Source of the DNA: a virus
Direction: 5' to 3' (one strand)
Length of the DNA stretch: 32,364 nucleotides
IMG/VR virus record: IMGVR_UViG_3300008952_000180
Coordinates: 1-32,364 of that record
The stretch's first letter is position 1; each line of letters begins with the position of its first letter. Below the pieces are notes generated by a model. The model did no database searches, had not been told where the DNA came from, and saw only the letters and a program-made list of their open reading frames with translations. A program made the position numbers and the translations under genes. Shown here piece by piece: positions 6,986 through 14,024 of the stretch.

Positions 6986-8154
6986 TGCAAATACAAAAAA
7001 CCTTAGCATTAGATAAACTAAGAAATCTAGATAAGAGAATAAAGATAATTAGGGGAGGATCTTCAGCAGGTAAAACAATAGCAATACTTATTATATTAAT
7101 TGACTATGCAATAAGGAATCCAGGATCTGAGATTAGTGTGGTATCTGAGAGTGTACCTCATTTGCGTAGAGGAGCTTTAAAGGACTTTCTAAACATCCTT
7201 AAAGCCTTGAATAGATATGATGAGAGAAAGTACAATAGAAGTACCTTAAAATACGAATTTCATAATGGTAGTTACTTAGAGTTCTTTAGTACAGATCAGC
7301 CTGATAAACTCAGAGGAGCTAGGAGATCTGATCTATTCTTAAATGAGTGTAACAATGTAAACTTTGATAGTTATCAGCAATTAGCTATAAGAACATCTAA
7401 TAATATTTGGTTAGATTATAATCCAACTAATTTATTCTGGGTAGATAAAGAATTAATAGGCCAAGAAGATACAGATTTCCTTACTCTTACTTATAAGGAT
7501 AATGATAGCCTCCCTGAAACAATAGTAAGAGAAATAGAGAAGGCTAAGTATAAAGCTAATACTTCTACATATTGGTCTAATTGGTGGAAGGTATATGGAC
7601 TTGGAGAGATAGGTAGTTTAGAAGGAGCTTGTATTCCTGATTGGAAATCAATAGATAAAATACCAACTGATGCTAGAATACTTTGTGCTGGATTAGATCT
7701 AGGCTATTCTGTAGATCCTTCTGTTATTATAAACCTTTACAAATGGAATGATGCTTATATCTTTGATGAGATCCTATATCGTAAAGGAATGTTAAATAGA
7801 GATCTAAGTTATTTCATTAGACAAAACAATATAAGCTATAATATATATGCTGATTCTGCTGAACCTAAATCTATCCAGGAGCTGAGAAACTATGGGCATA
7901 AAGTATTTCCTGTTACTAAGGGTAGAGATTCAGTTGTATATGGTCTTAACCTAATAAACCAAAATGAGATCTATATTACTTCAAGATCTAAGAATCTAAT
8001 AAGAGAGCTACAAGGATATGTATGGGATAAAGATAAAGAAGGCAATAACCTCCAGAAACCTACAGGCCTTCATCCTGATTGTATTGATGCTTGTAGGTAT
8101 GCTTTAATGATGGAATTAAAAAATCCAAACAGAGGTAGATACATAATAAATTAA
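6985..8154 (+). CDS. terL: Terminase large subunit (packaging ATPase and nuclease)
   Basis: The protein is 389 aa, normal for a Terminase_3/PBSX-type large subunit. Walker A is RGGSSAGKT (23-31), Walker B is LFLNE (117-121) with catalytic Glu121. The RNase H-like nuclease domain shows AGLDLGYSVDPS (235-246), Asp290 in YADSAEP, and HPDCIDACRYA (363-373) with the late metal-binding Asp. It cuts concatemers and drives DNA into the prohead through the portal (22013). Unusually, the portal gene is about 14 kb away, with the tail genes between. A promoter and a structured non-coding stretch follow directly. Confidence 0.95.
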   Translation: MQIQKTLALDKLRNLDKRIKIIRGGSSAGKTIAILIILIDYAIRNPGSEISVVSESVPHLRRGALKDFLNILKALNRYDERKYNRSTLKYEFHNGSYLEFFSTDQPDKLRGARRSDLFLNECNNVNFDSYQQLAIRTSNNIWLDYNPTNLFWVDKELIGQEDTDFLTLTYKDNDSLPETIVREIEKAKYKANTSTYWSNWWKVYGLGEIGSLEGACIPDWKSIDKIPTDARILCAGLDLGYSVDPSVIINLYKWNDAYIFDEILYRKGMLNRDLSYFIRQNNISYNIYADSAEPKSIQELRNYGHKVFPVTKGRDSVVYGLNLINQNEIYITSRSKNLIRELQGYVWDKDKEGNNLQKPTGLHPDCIDACRYALMMELKNPNRGRYIIN

Positions 8155-8172
8155 AAGTTTTCAAGTTTTTTG

Positions 8173-8203
8173 TTGATATATCCAATATTTAATTATATCT
8201 TTA
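8173..8203 (+). promoter_or_regulatory. Bacteroidota-type promoter before the structured non-coding stretch
   Basis: TTG at 8173-8175, 20 nt, TATCTTTA at 8196-8203. The downstream box is identical to that of the early promoter at 240-247. Transcription should start near 8210. Confidence 0.6.
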
Positions 8204-8375
8204 TGGCGTTGTTAAAGTCAGATCCCATTTAATATCGGATCGGTTGAGTGAGCAAAGGTCAAAGCAAGATACCTAACGAGGCAACAAAGGAGTTATCCTT
8301 AAATAGCAAAATGCTGCAAAAAGGTCGTAGCTACTCTAAGACAAATTAAAAGGCCTCTAATTTAAAACCAAACAA
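8204..8375 (+). ncRNA. Candidate structured RNA or long structured leader beside the large terminase
   Basis: This 172-nt stretch has no ORF longer than ten codons and is richer in G, C and CG steps than the genes around it. It follows a promoter of its own. Possible helices: GTTGTT (8208-8213) with GGCAAC (8280-8285); GATCC (8221-8225) with GGATC (8237-8241); AGGT (8256-8259) with ACCT (8271-8274); AAGGA (8287-8291) with TCCTT (8296-8300) closing a 4-nt loop; TAGCA (8304-8308) with TGCTG (8312-8316); the palindrome GTAGCTAC (8327-8334); and AAATTA (8343-8348) with TAATTT (8358-8363). No T run follows, so it may be either a separate RNA with a processed end or the 5' leader of the gene at 8376. 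I could not match it to a known RNA family. Confidence 0.55.
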
Positions 8376-8744
8376 ATGAAAATAATTGATGTTTATTCTA
8401 AAATGAGTGATTCTCTTAAAGAAGATAATCCATTAAAAACAATATGTAATAAAGATACAACAGAAATCTTTGATGCAGTATATAGCCCATATTCCAGGAG
8501 AGGCCAACATTATGTTGAATATAAGTTTATTTCTCCTGAATGGAATAGAACAATGTTCTTTGATCTATCAAAAATTTGTAGTACTGAAATAATATTTACT
8601 AGGAAATCAAATGCTCTTAGATTTGTAAAATTAGTAAATGCAGAAGGAGAATATATTGATACTGAAAAAAGAATAGTAGATTCACACAAATGGGATATTT
8701 TCTACACTCAAAAGCAATTAAATTTTATACAGAATGGGAATTAA
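8376..8744 (+). CDS. Unknown protein downstream of the structured RNA (122 aa)
   Basis: The start at 8376 comes directly after the structured stretch, so its translation could depend on that RNA. The protein is soluble, mixed alpha/beta, with no cysteine motif, membrane segment or known signature; a YSPYSRRGQHYVEYKF stretch (about 36-51) and a second strand-rich part (70-92) stand out. It overlaps the next gene by 11 nt. Function unknown. Confidence 0.75.
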   Translation: MKIIDVYSKMSDSLKEDNPLKTICNKDTTEIFDAVYSPYSRRGQHYVEYKFISPEWNRTMFFDLSKICSTEIIFTRKSNALRFVKLVNAEGEYIDTEKRIVDSHKWDIFYTQKQLNFIQNGN

Positions 8745-8898
8745 AGCTACATTAGTATTTAGGAATAGACAGGCTAAGCCTGTTTATGTAAATAGAGAGT
8801 TTAATAATAAAAAGCATATAGATAATTTTATTAATTATGCCCTCACTAATTGGGATAATATAACAGTATTAGATGAAGTGTTTTATGAAAAAGATTAA
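8734..8898 (+). CDS. Small unknown protein (54 aa)
   Basis: ATG at 8734 inside the end of the previous gene, TAA at 8896-8898. The peptide starts with strands rich in basic residues (ATLVFRNRQAKPVYVNRE) followed by a helix with Asn/Trp (NFINYALTNWDN). Overlaps on both sides support expression. Function unknown. Confidence 0.6.
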   Translation: MGIKATLVFRNRQAKPVYVNREFNNKKHIDNFINYALTNWDNITVLDEVFYEKD

Positions 8899-8986
8899 AT
8901 TTATATCAAAAATGATTGGAGAGTTCTTGTTTGTTCTCTCCATCTTTTTTCTATATTGGATAACTATGGTTATCTACTATGGATAA
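8885..8986 (+). CDS. Very small membrane protein (33 aa)
   Basis: ATG at 8885, overlapping the previous gene by 14 nt, TAA at 8984-8986. After a basic start (MKKIKFISK) almost the whole peptide is hydrophobic (residues 11-31), predicting one transmembrane helix. Many phage membrane effectors are of this size, but no role can be assigned. Confidence 0.5.
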   Translation: MKKIKFISKMIGEFLFVLSIFFLYWITMVIYYG

Positions 8987-9004
8987 AATTTATTAACTTT
9001 AAGT

Positions 9005-9322
9005 ATGCCAATAGACAAAGTAACCAACTTAAAGGATCTTGAGTATTATAATAATATGCAGCTCTGCTCAAGCCTGGTTAAAAAATGGAGAAAGCTAAAG
9101 CCTAATAATAAAGAGCTTAAAAGTTTTGATCAGAACTTATTAGAGGTTACCCTTTATGTAGTAGAGATCCAAAGAGATATAGCTTTCCATAAAGAGGCTA
9201 TAAGTGATTATAGACAAAGAGCTAATCAGGCCCAGCTAGATCTAAGAGAACTAAAAGATAAACATCAAGAACTAAAAGATAAATATGAAAAACTATTAAA
9301 AGATTATAAGCAAAATTTCTAA
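9005..9322 (+). CDS. Coiled-coil protein of unknown function (105 aa)
   Basis: The protein is almost entirely helical. Residues 55-103 form a regular heptad pattern (LDLRELKDKHQELKDKYEKL near 80-99), so it should form a parallel or antiparallel coiled coil. There is no membrane segment. It is the last gene before the structured terminator at 9365-9423, and its stop codon overlaps the first arm of a possible competing helix (9321-9328). It might be a virion assembly factor; nothing specific supports this. Confidence 0.7.
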   Translation: MPIDKVTNLKDLEYYNNMQLCSSLVKKWRKLKPNNKELKSFDQNLLEVTLYVVEIQRDIAFHKEAISDYRQRANQAQLDLRELKDKHQELKDKYEKLLKDYKQNF

Positions 9323-9395
9323 ACCACTTTTATTCATAGTTTGTTTAGGTTAGTTTGTTTGGTTAGTAGGCAGAGGTACAATTTCTGAGTGGTTT
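9321..9395 (+). promoter_or_regulatory. Possible anti-terminator helix or pseudoknot partner
   Basis: AAACCACT (9321-9328) is a perfect 8-nt complement of AGTGGTTT (9388-9395). This helix interlocks with the terminator helix at 9365-9371 / 9407-9413 (order A-B-A'-B'), so the two form either a pseudoknot or alternative structures. Between them is an imperfect direct repeat, TTTGTTTAGGTTAG (9340-9353) and TTTGTTTGGTTAG (9354-9366). Confidence 0.5.
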
Positions 9396-9423
9396 ATGTA
9401 TCTTTAGCCTACTTTTTTTTTTT
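9365..9423 (+). terminator. Terminator with a long internal loop
   Basis: AGTAGGC (9365-9371) pairs with GCCTACT (9407-9413), followed by a T run to 9423 (11 T). The 35-nt internal part is unusually long and contains one arm of the competing helix. It isolates the upstream small genes from the tail operon that starts with promoter site b. Confidence 0.65.
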
Positions 9424-9426
9424 AAG

Positions 9427-9452
9427 TAAAATGTTCAATTAAATTCGTTATA
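9427..9452 (+). promoter_or_regulatory. Putative phage-sigma promoter (site b), tail operon
   Basis: TAAAATG (9427-9433), 12 nt, CGTTATA (9446-9452). The upstream box is the weakest match of the set, but the spacing is the same. The ATG at 9458 is only 6 nt after the box, so the mRNA would be leaderless. Confidence 0.5.
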
Positions 9453-9457
9453 ATAAT

Positions 9458-10111
9458 ATGAAAATAAAATTAGATATTCCTGGAAGTATGGATGATGTTT
9501 CTCTAAGAGATTATAAACACTTTTTAAAGATCCAGGAAAAGAATGATGATCCTAAATTTATAAGAGCTAAAATGCTTGAGATCTTTTGTAAGGTATCATT
9601 AAAAGAAGTATATAGAATGAAGTATAAAGATTCAGAAGAGGTAGCCTCCATATTAGATAAAACCTTTAATGATAAGCCTTCTTTAGTAAGGAAATTTAAA
9701 CTAGGAGAAACTCAATATGGTTTCCATCCTTCGTTAGATGATATGACATTAGGAGAGTATATAGATCTAGATACATATATTGGAGATTGGGATAATATTG
9801 AAAAAGCAATGAATGTACTATACAGGCCCATCCTTACAAGTATAGGAGAGAAGTATGCTATTGATGAGTACAATGTAGAGAATGATAAGTATTTATTAGA
9901 TATGCCTATGAGTGCTGTTACTTCATCAATTTTTTTTTTGATGAAACTAGGTCTGGATTTATCAAATCATATCCTGAAATCTTTGGAGGAGGGGGATCAG
10001 AGGGAGATTTATCAGCAGTATCTAACTTTGGAAAAAAATGGGGATGGTATAATGCGATTTGGGAATTATGTGGATCAGACATTACAAAAATTGAACATAT
10101 CACTAAATTAA
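9458..10111 (+). CDS. Tail assembly chaperone-like protein (short, unshifted product)
   Basis: This 217-aa protein has strand-helix units such as DDMTLGEYIDLDTYIGDWDN (about 94-113) and a helical part (ILKSLEEGDQREIYQQYL, about 173-190). This resembles the first tail assembly chaperone of Bacteroidota siphophages. Near residue 158 it passes a run of nine T (9931-9939) containing the canonical slippery heptamer T TTT TTG in frame (9934-9940). A second open frame, shifted by -1, continues to 10197, as in lambda gpG/gpGT. The unshifted C-terminus (LEKNGDGIMRFGNYVDQTLQ) also looks like real protein. The tape measure gene lies further downstream at 16195. Function by analogy and position. Confidence 0.6.
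   Translation: MKIKLDIPGSMDDVSLRDYKHFLKIQEKNDDPKFIRAKMLEIFCKVSLKEVYRMKYKDSEEVASILDKTFNDKPSLVRKFKLGETQYGFHPSLDDMTLGEYIDLDTYIGDWDNIEKAMNVLYRPILTSIGEKYAIDEYNVENDKYLLDMPMSAVTSSIFFLMKLGLDLSNHILKSLEEGDQREIYQQYLTLEKNGDGIMRFGNYVDQTLQKLNISLN
9931..9940 (+). other. Candidate -1 ribosomal frameshift site (T9G)
   Basis: The unshifted reading is ATT TTT TTT TTG, so T TTT TTG at 9934-9940 is a canonical X XXY YYZ heptamer. A second candidate, A AAA AAT, lies at 10033-10039 in the same frame. Slippage by -1 at either opens the frame ending at 10197. Polymerase slippage on the T run is an alternative. Confidence 0.55.
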
Positions 10112-10197
10112 ATGTTCATAAATGTTTTACCTGGTTATCTTATATGAAGGATAAAAATGAGTTGGAGGCAAAAGAAATTAAAAAGAAAATTAAATGA
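9940..10197 (+). CDS. Frameshifted C-terminal extension of the tail assembly chaperone
   Basis: In the -1 frame relative to 9458, reading is open from 9889 to the TGA at 10195-10197, overlapping the next start as ATGA. The shifted sequence has a Gly-rich linker (IFGGGGSEGD) and then a folded-looking domain with FGKKWGWYNAIWELCGSD and ITKIEHITKLNVHKCFTWLS, ending in a Lys-rich helix. No good start codon precedes it, so it should be made only as a fusion. With a shift at 9934-9940 the fusion is 246 residues. The exact shift point is uncertain. Confidence 0.6.
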   Translation, partial: DETRSGFIKSYPEIFGGGGSEGDLSAVSNFGKKWGWYNAIWELCGSDITKIEHITKLNVHKCFTWLSYMKDKNELEAKEIKKKIK

Positions 10198-10664
10198 GTA
10201 ATCAGGGAATAAGAGGATTTTACCAAATAACAAATACTTTAAAGGAGCAACTCCTTAAAGATCAAAGTATTAATACTGTTACTACAGGAGATATATCAGA
10301 TGTTAATTTAAGAAAGCAAGATATGTTTCCTATGGCTCATATTATAGTAAATAGTGTAGTAGTAGGAGAACAAACTCTGAGCTTTAATGTTAGTGTACTT
10401 GCTATGGATATTGTAAATGAATCTAAAGATTTACCAGTAGATATATTTACAGGAAATAATAATCTTCAAGATATACTAAATACTCAATTAGGAGTATTAA
10501 ATAAACTAATACAATTATTAAGAAGAGGATCATTACATACTGAGCAATATCAGTTAGATTCAGATCCAACTCTAGAACCTTTTTATGATAGGTTTGAAAA
10601 TCAATTAGCTGGATTTACAGCTACAATGGATATTACTATTTATAACGATATAACTATATGCTAA
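10194..10664 (+). CDS. Probable tail completion / tail terminator-like protein (156 aa)
   Basis: The start overlaps the frameshifted stop as ATGA. The protein opens with RGFYQITNTLKEQLLKDQ, has a beta-rich middle (MAHIIVNSVVVGEQTLSFNV, about 46-65), then VLNKLIQLLRRGSL and LEPFYDRFENQLAGFTATMD. I have seen this pattern in tail-region proteins of Bacteroidota phages, and the helix plus beta-sheet plan fits tail terminators that cap the tail tube. Function is inferred from position and fold-like pattern only. Confidence 0.45.
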   Translation: MSNQGIRGFYQITNTLKEQLLKDQSINTVTTGDISDVNLRKQDMFPMAHIIVNSVVVGEQTLSFNVSVLAMDIVNESKDLPVDIFTGNNNLQDILNTQLGVLNKLIQLLRRGSLHTEQYQLDSDPTLEPFYDRFENQLAGFTATMDITIYNDITIC

Positions 10665-10665
10665 A

Positions 10666-10974
10666 ATGAATGTAAGCGAGAATACAAAATTAACACTTGA
10701 TTTAAAAACAATAGGAGTAATTGTATTTTTTACAATATCTCTTGCAGCCACTTATTTTACTTTATCATCTTCAGTTGCTCAAAATTCAGAAGATGTAGAG
10801 GACTTAAAAACAAACTCTGTAAATCCTGTTGAGTTTCAATATAAAGATGAGTTGGTTCGTTCAACTGTGCAAAGATTAGAAGAAAAACAAGATGTATTGT
10901 CAAAGGACATACACGAAATAAAAGAAAACTTACAGAAAATAGATGATAGATTATATGAATTAAGTAGAAAGTAA
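10666..10974 (+). CDS. Membrane-anchored coiled-coil protein (102 aa)
   Basis: One hydrophobic helix at about 15-37 (IGVIVFFTISLAATYFTL within it) is followed by a long charged helix (about 43-101) with heptads ending LQKIDDRLYELSRK. The layout (short N-terminus, one membrane span, long coiled coil) resembles some spanin-like, haemolysin XhlA-like or holin-associated proteins. The location among tail genes instead of the lysis cassette at 30288-31522 argues against a simple lysis role. It starts 2 nt after the previous stop. Confidence 0.65.
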   Translation: MNVSENTKLTLDLKTIGVIVFFTISLAATYFTLSSSVAQNSEDVEDLKTNSVNPVEFQYKDELVRSTVQRLEEKQDVLSKDIHEIKENLQKIDDRLYELSRK

Positions 10975-10975
10975 A

Positions 10976-11317
10976 ATGAAAAAAATAATACTTATAATAT
11001 CAATCTTAATAAGTGGCTATTCTTATAGTCAAGATTTTAAAGATGATATTAGTATAGTACAATTCTCAGCAGGATTTGTAAAAGATTCTGAAATAAAATT
11101 AACTCCTTTTAAAGTATATAATATATACTATTTTAAAATGGAGGATAAAGGAGTAATATTTAAAGAAGAAAAGATTAAGTATTTACCTACTATAATACTG
11201 TATCATAATGGTAAAGAAATAACAAGAGTAGAAAGTGGTATTGATCTTAAACTTCCTGAAAATTGCATAGAAGTAATTAACAAACATATAGACAAACTAA
11301 TAGAGGACAAATTTTGA
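10976..11317 (+). CDS. Exported thioredoxin-like protein (113 aa)
   Basis: The first 18-19 residues (MKKIILIISILISGYSYSQ) form a clear signal peptide, here ending Ser-Gln as often seen in Bacteroidota. The mature part has VQFSAGFV (about 28-35), a strand-helix arrangement and YLPTIILYHNGKEI (about 69-82), where the cis-Pro before a strand and the following Gly-Lys are typical of thioredoxin folds. The CxxC motif expected at the active site is missing, so it is unlikely to be a redox enzyme. It is encoded back-to-back with another exported protein. Confidence 0.6.
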   Translation: MKKIILIISILISGYSYSQDFKDDISIVQFSAGFVKDSEIKLTPFKVYNIYYFKMEDKGVIFKEEKIKYLPTIILYHNGKEITRVESGIDLKLPENCIEVINKHIDKLIEDKF

Positions 11318-11319
11318 TT

Positions 11320-12498
11320 ATGAAAAAACTAATAACAATATTATTAATATTATTAACAACAAATGTTAATGGCCAAGTATTTAAGAAAATATATGATGAG
11401 GTATTTAAGTATTCTACTATTTATGTAGCTGGAGATATTAAGGAGGCCTATGAAAGTAAATATCCTGATTATTTTATAAGAACTAATCCTGATGATTTAT
11501 ATGCAGTTCCAGAAGTTATAGATGAAACAGTATATCATCCTTTTGATTATAGATTAGGATTTGGTATAAGAAGATTAGCCAGATATGATTATGAGGTTAA
11601 ACAAAACTATATAGATGGATCTGAAAATATGGTAGGTATATCAGCTCCTACAGGAGCAGTAAAAGGGTTTGAGTATTTATTCCACTTTGAGAAAGAAAGA
11701 GAAAGATCTCAAGAGTTTGAAAATTCAAGATACTTTTTAAGACATACAGGGAAATATCATATCGTAAAAATAGAACAAAGAAAGCAGGGTAATGTAGATT
11801 TTGAATATCAATCTGCTGAGGTAAGATTTAAACTGCCAATAGGGAAAAAACTAAGTATATCTGTTGGAGCTATTGCTAGATCTCATCAAAAAGCCTATGG
11901 ATACAATCCTATAGAGCTTTGGTTAAATGAATTAGATGATCAAGGCAATCCAGAAAACTATTGGTACACTCTAGGCTTTGAATATGGATATACTGATCAT
12001 TATACATCTTATACTGATTATAGTACAGGAGATGTTTTCTATGATTGGATATGGAGAGATCCTGATGGAGAGATAGTAGCCTATGGAGATAGAGATTTTA
12101 GAGATAGAGTATTTGGAGATCTAATGAATAGATTTAATAAGGAGAAATGGGCAGAGTTAGATCCATTTATGGAGGTAGCTCCAATAGTAGGTGCTGATTT
12201 CTATCATTATAGATCTAAGTTTTGGTTACACGCTTACGCTAATTGGATTTTACCTTATCATCATTATATAAAAGGCAATGAAGATTTCTCTTATTTACAT
12301 AGAAATGGATGGGGATTACAAGGACATAATCAGATGCACTCTGAAGGATCTGGGGATCAATGGAGTGATTATCAGGGAGGTTTAATATTTGGATGGAAAA
12401 TTAGCAAATCATTATCCTTATTTTTTGAAGGAGAATATGTTAAATTTTGGGATAGTGAGATTTTGAATAGTAGTGTTGGAATTAATTATAAATTATGA
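11320..12498 (+). CDS. Exported, probably outer-membrane beta-barrel-like protein (392 aa)
   Basis: I use the ATG at 11320, which places the signal peptide (MKKLITILLILLTTNVNGQ) at the N-terminus. The mature protein is rich in Tyr, Trp, Gly and Asp. In the second half, alternating polar/hydrophobic strands are bounded by turns, for example KLSISVGAIARSHQ, WLHAYANWILPYHHY and GLIFGWKISKSLSLFFEG, ending in an amphipathic strand SSVGINYKL. That is the look of an outer-membrane barrel or a beta-sandwich on the surface. It sits inside the tail operon with the exported thioredoxin-like gene. It could be a conversion or superinfection-exclusion protein, or a virion part; the sequence does not decide. 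Confidence 0.6.
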   Translation: MKKLITILLILLTTNVNGQVFKKIYDEVFKYSTIYVAGDIKEAYESKYPDYFIRTNPDDLYAVPEVIDETVYHPFDYRLGFGIRRLARYDYEVKQNYIDGSENMVGISAPTGAVKGFEYLFHFEKERERSQEFENSRYFLRHTGKYHIVKIEQRKQGNVDFEYQSAEVRFKLPIGKKLSISVGAIARSHQKAYGYNPIELWLNELDDQGNPENYWYTLGFEYGYTDHYTSYTDYSTGDVFYDWIWRDPDGEIVAYGDRDFRDRVFGDLMNRFNKEKWAELDPFMEVAPIVGADFYHYRSKFWLHAYANWILPYHHYIKGNEDFSYLHRNGWGLQGHNQMHSEGSGDQWSDYQGGLIFGWKISKSLSLFFEGEYVKFWDSEILNSSVGINYKL

Positions 12499-13028
12499 AA
12501 CTAGCTGAATTAGAAATAGTAGTAAATAAGTTTGCTAAATATGTAGTACAACAGGCTAAATCTAATCTTAGTAAAAAAGGAAAGAGAGCATCAGGTAAGC
12601 TATATAATTCTATAAAACCTAAAATAGATGTAAGGCCTGAAGGATTTTATGTTTATTTTGATATGGAAGATTATGGAGTATTCCAGGATAAGGGTGTGAG
12701 AGGTACTCAAGGACATTATGCAGATCAGAATACAGCAGGTAGCCCTTTTAAATTTGGATCAGGATCTGGGCCAAAAGGAGGGCTTACAACAGGTATTGAA
12801 AATTGGATAAAGTTAAAGAAATTTCAATTTAGAGATAAGAAAGGAAGATTTATGAGTTATCAATCTATGAGATATATAATAGTAAACAGTATATGGAGAA
12901 CTGGATTAAGAGCTACTATGTTTTTTTCTAATCCTTTTGATAAAGGTATTCAAAGATTTGGAGATGAATTTCTAAATGCTTTTTTGTTAGATACTGAGAA
13001 ACAAGTAATACTAGGTATAAAAAAATAA
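12495..13028 (+). CDS. HK97 gp10-like head-tail or tail component (177 aa)
   Basis: The start overlaps the previous stop as ATGA. The protein opens with a basic helix, then SGKLYNSIKPKI (about 34-45), a strand FYVYFDMEDYGVFQDKGVRG (about 51-70) and a glycine-rich loop (SGSGPKGG). The YGVFQDKGVRG turn is a feature of HK97 gp10-like proteins that join head and tail. The C-terminal half is helical and basic. The call rests on this motif and on the structural-gene context. Confidence 0.5.
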   Translation: MKLAELEIVVNKFAKYVVQQAKSNLSKKGKRASGKLYNSIKPKIDVRPEGFYVYFDMEDYGVFQDKGVRGTQGHYADQNTAGSPFKFGSGSGPKGGLTTGIENWIKLKKFQFRDKKGRFMSYQSMRYIIVNSIWRTGLRATMFFSNPFDKGIQRFGDEFLNAFLLDTEKQVILGIKK

Positions 13029-13031
13029 GAT

Positions 13032-14024
13032 ATGGCTACAATACTTTTAAGAAGTCCAAGATATGAAACACTAACAGCTCCATCAGGAGCAGTTTCAGCT
13101 AAGTTAGAATTAACTTTAGCAGGTGCAGGTAGTCCTCAATATATTATTATTAAAGATTGTACAGCAGGTAGCCCTGTATTATTTGAGATAGCTGAATTAT
13201 GTAGAGATTATTTAACTCCAGCAGTTAAGTTATCTCCTCCTGATTATCCACTAAACTCAATCACAATATCAAGAGATATAAAATTTTATCCAGAAACAAA
13301 TGCTGGAGGTACTCAAATAGGCAGTACTGATACAGTAGCCCATATAGGTTTAGATGGGTATGGTACTTTTAATCAAGGATCTAATCCAACAGTTGGTACT
13401 AGAACAGTATTATTTACTCCTAATTATGCAACAAGTCCAGATACTTATGAGGTGTTCGTTCCTACAGGTGCTGAGGGAGCTGTTCAATATACTGATTCAA
13501 ATGGTGCAATACAAACTCAAGATTTTTCAGGAGGAGATACTTCAGATTCAATAGAATCAACAACAGTTACTTTTAACAGAATAGATTGTACTAAATATGG
13601 AGAAGGTAGAAAGATTATATTTATAAATAGATATGGAGCATTACAGGAGCTTTGGTTTTTCTTAAAAGAAGTTAATAGAACAAATGTAAAATCAACTAAT
13701 TATCAAAGAAATATAATTAGTACAACAGGTACTTATTCTAATCTTAATCATCCTATAGCAACAGTAGATAAACAAGGCCAGGTATCACACTCTTTATCAT
13801 CAGGTTATTATCCTGAATATGCCAATGCTTGGTTTGAAGAATTGCTATTATCTGAGTATGTGTGGATGGTAAGGCCTCAATTTACTAATCCAGGTAGTGA
13901 TGAGATAGTTCCTTTAACAGTTAAAACAAGTAATATTACTCACAAAACCTCAGTAAATGATAAACTAATACAATATACAATACAATTTGAAGAATCATTT
14001 GATTATATAAACAATGTTAGATAA
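13032..14024 (+). CDS. Tail or baseplate structural protein, function unknown (330 aa)
   Basis: This is a beta-rich protein with many Thr/Ser/Gly and few charged clusters, typical of virion proteins. Features include LTPAVKLSPPDYP (about 61-73), FFLKEVNRTNVKSTNYQRNI near 208-227, and a C-terminal part with ANAWFEELLLSEYVWM (about 264-279). The pattern LFEIAELCRDYL followed by beta modules recurs in tail-tip genes of Bacteroidota phages in my memory, usually next to a hub protein like the one that follows. Stop and next start abut exactly at 14024/14025. Confidence 0.5.
   Translation: MATILLRSPRYETLTAPSGAVSAKLELTLAGAGSPQYIIIKDCTAGSPVLFEIAELCRDYLTPAVKLSPPDYPLNSITISRDIKFYPETNAGGTQIGSTDTVAHIGLDGYGTFNQGSNPTVGTRTVLFTPNYATSPDTYEVFVPTGAEGAVQYTDSNGAIQTQDFSGGDTSDSIESTTVTFNRIDCTKYGEGRKIIFINRYGALQELWFFLKEVNRTNVKSTNYQRNIISTTGTYSNLNHPIATVDKQGQVSHSLSSGYYPEYANAWFEELLLSEYVWMVRPQFTNPGSDEIVPLTVKTSNITHKTSVNDKLIQYTIQFEESFDYINNVR

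Noticed and set aside
8204-8375. tRNA or tmRNA in the non-coding stretch after the large terminase
   Set aside because: I could not lay out a cloverleaf, an anticodon arm or a CCA-type acceptor; helices are local and of other shape.
11314-11319. Start at TTG 11314 for the barrel-like protein
   Set aside because: The ATG at 11320 gives a standard Met-Lys-Lys signal peptide; the earlier start adds only two residues with a rarer codon.
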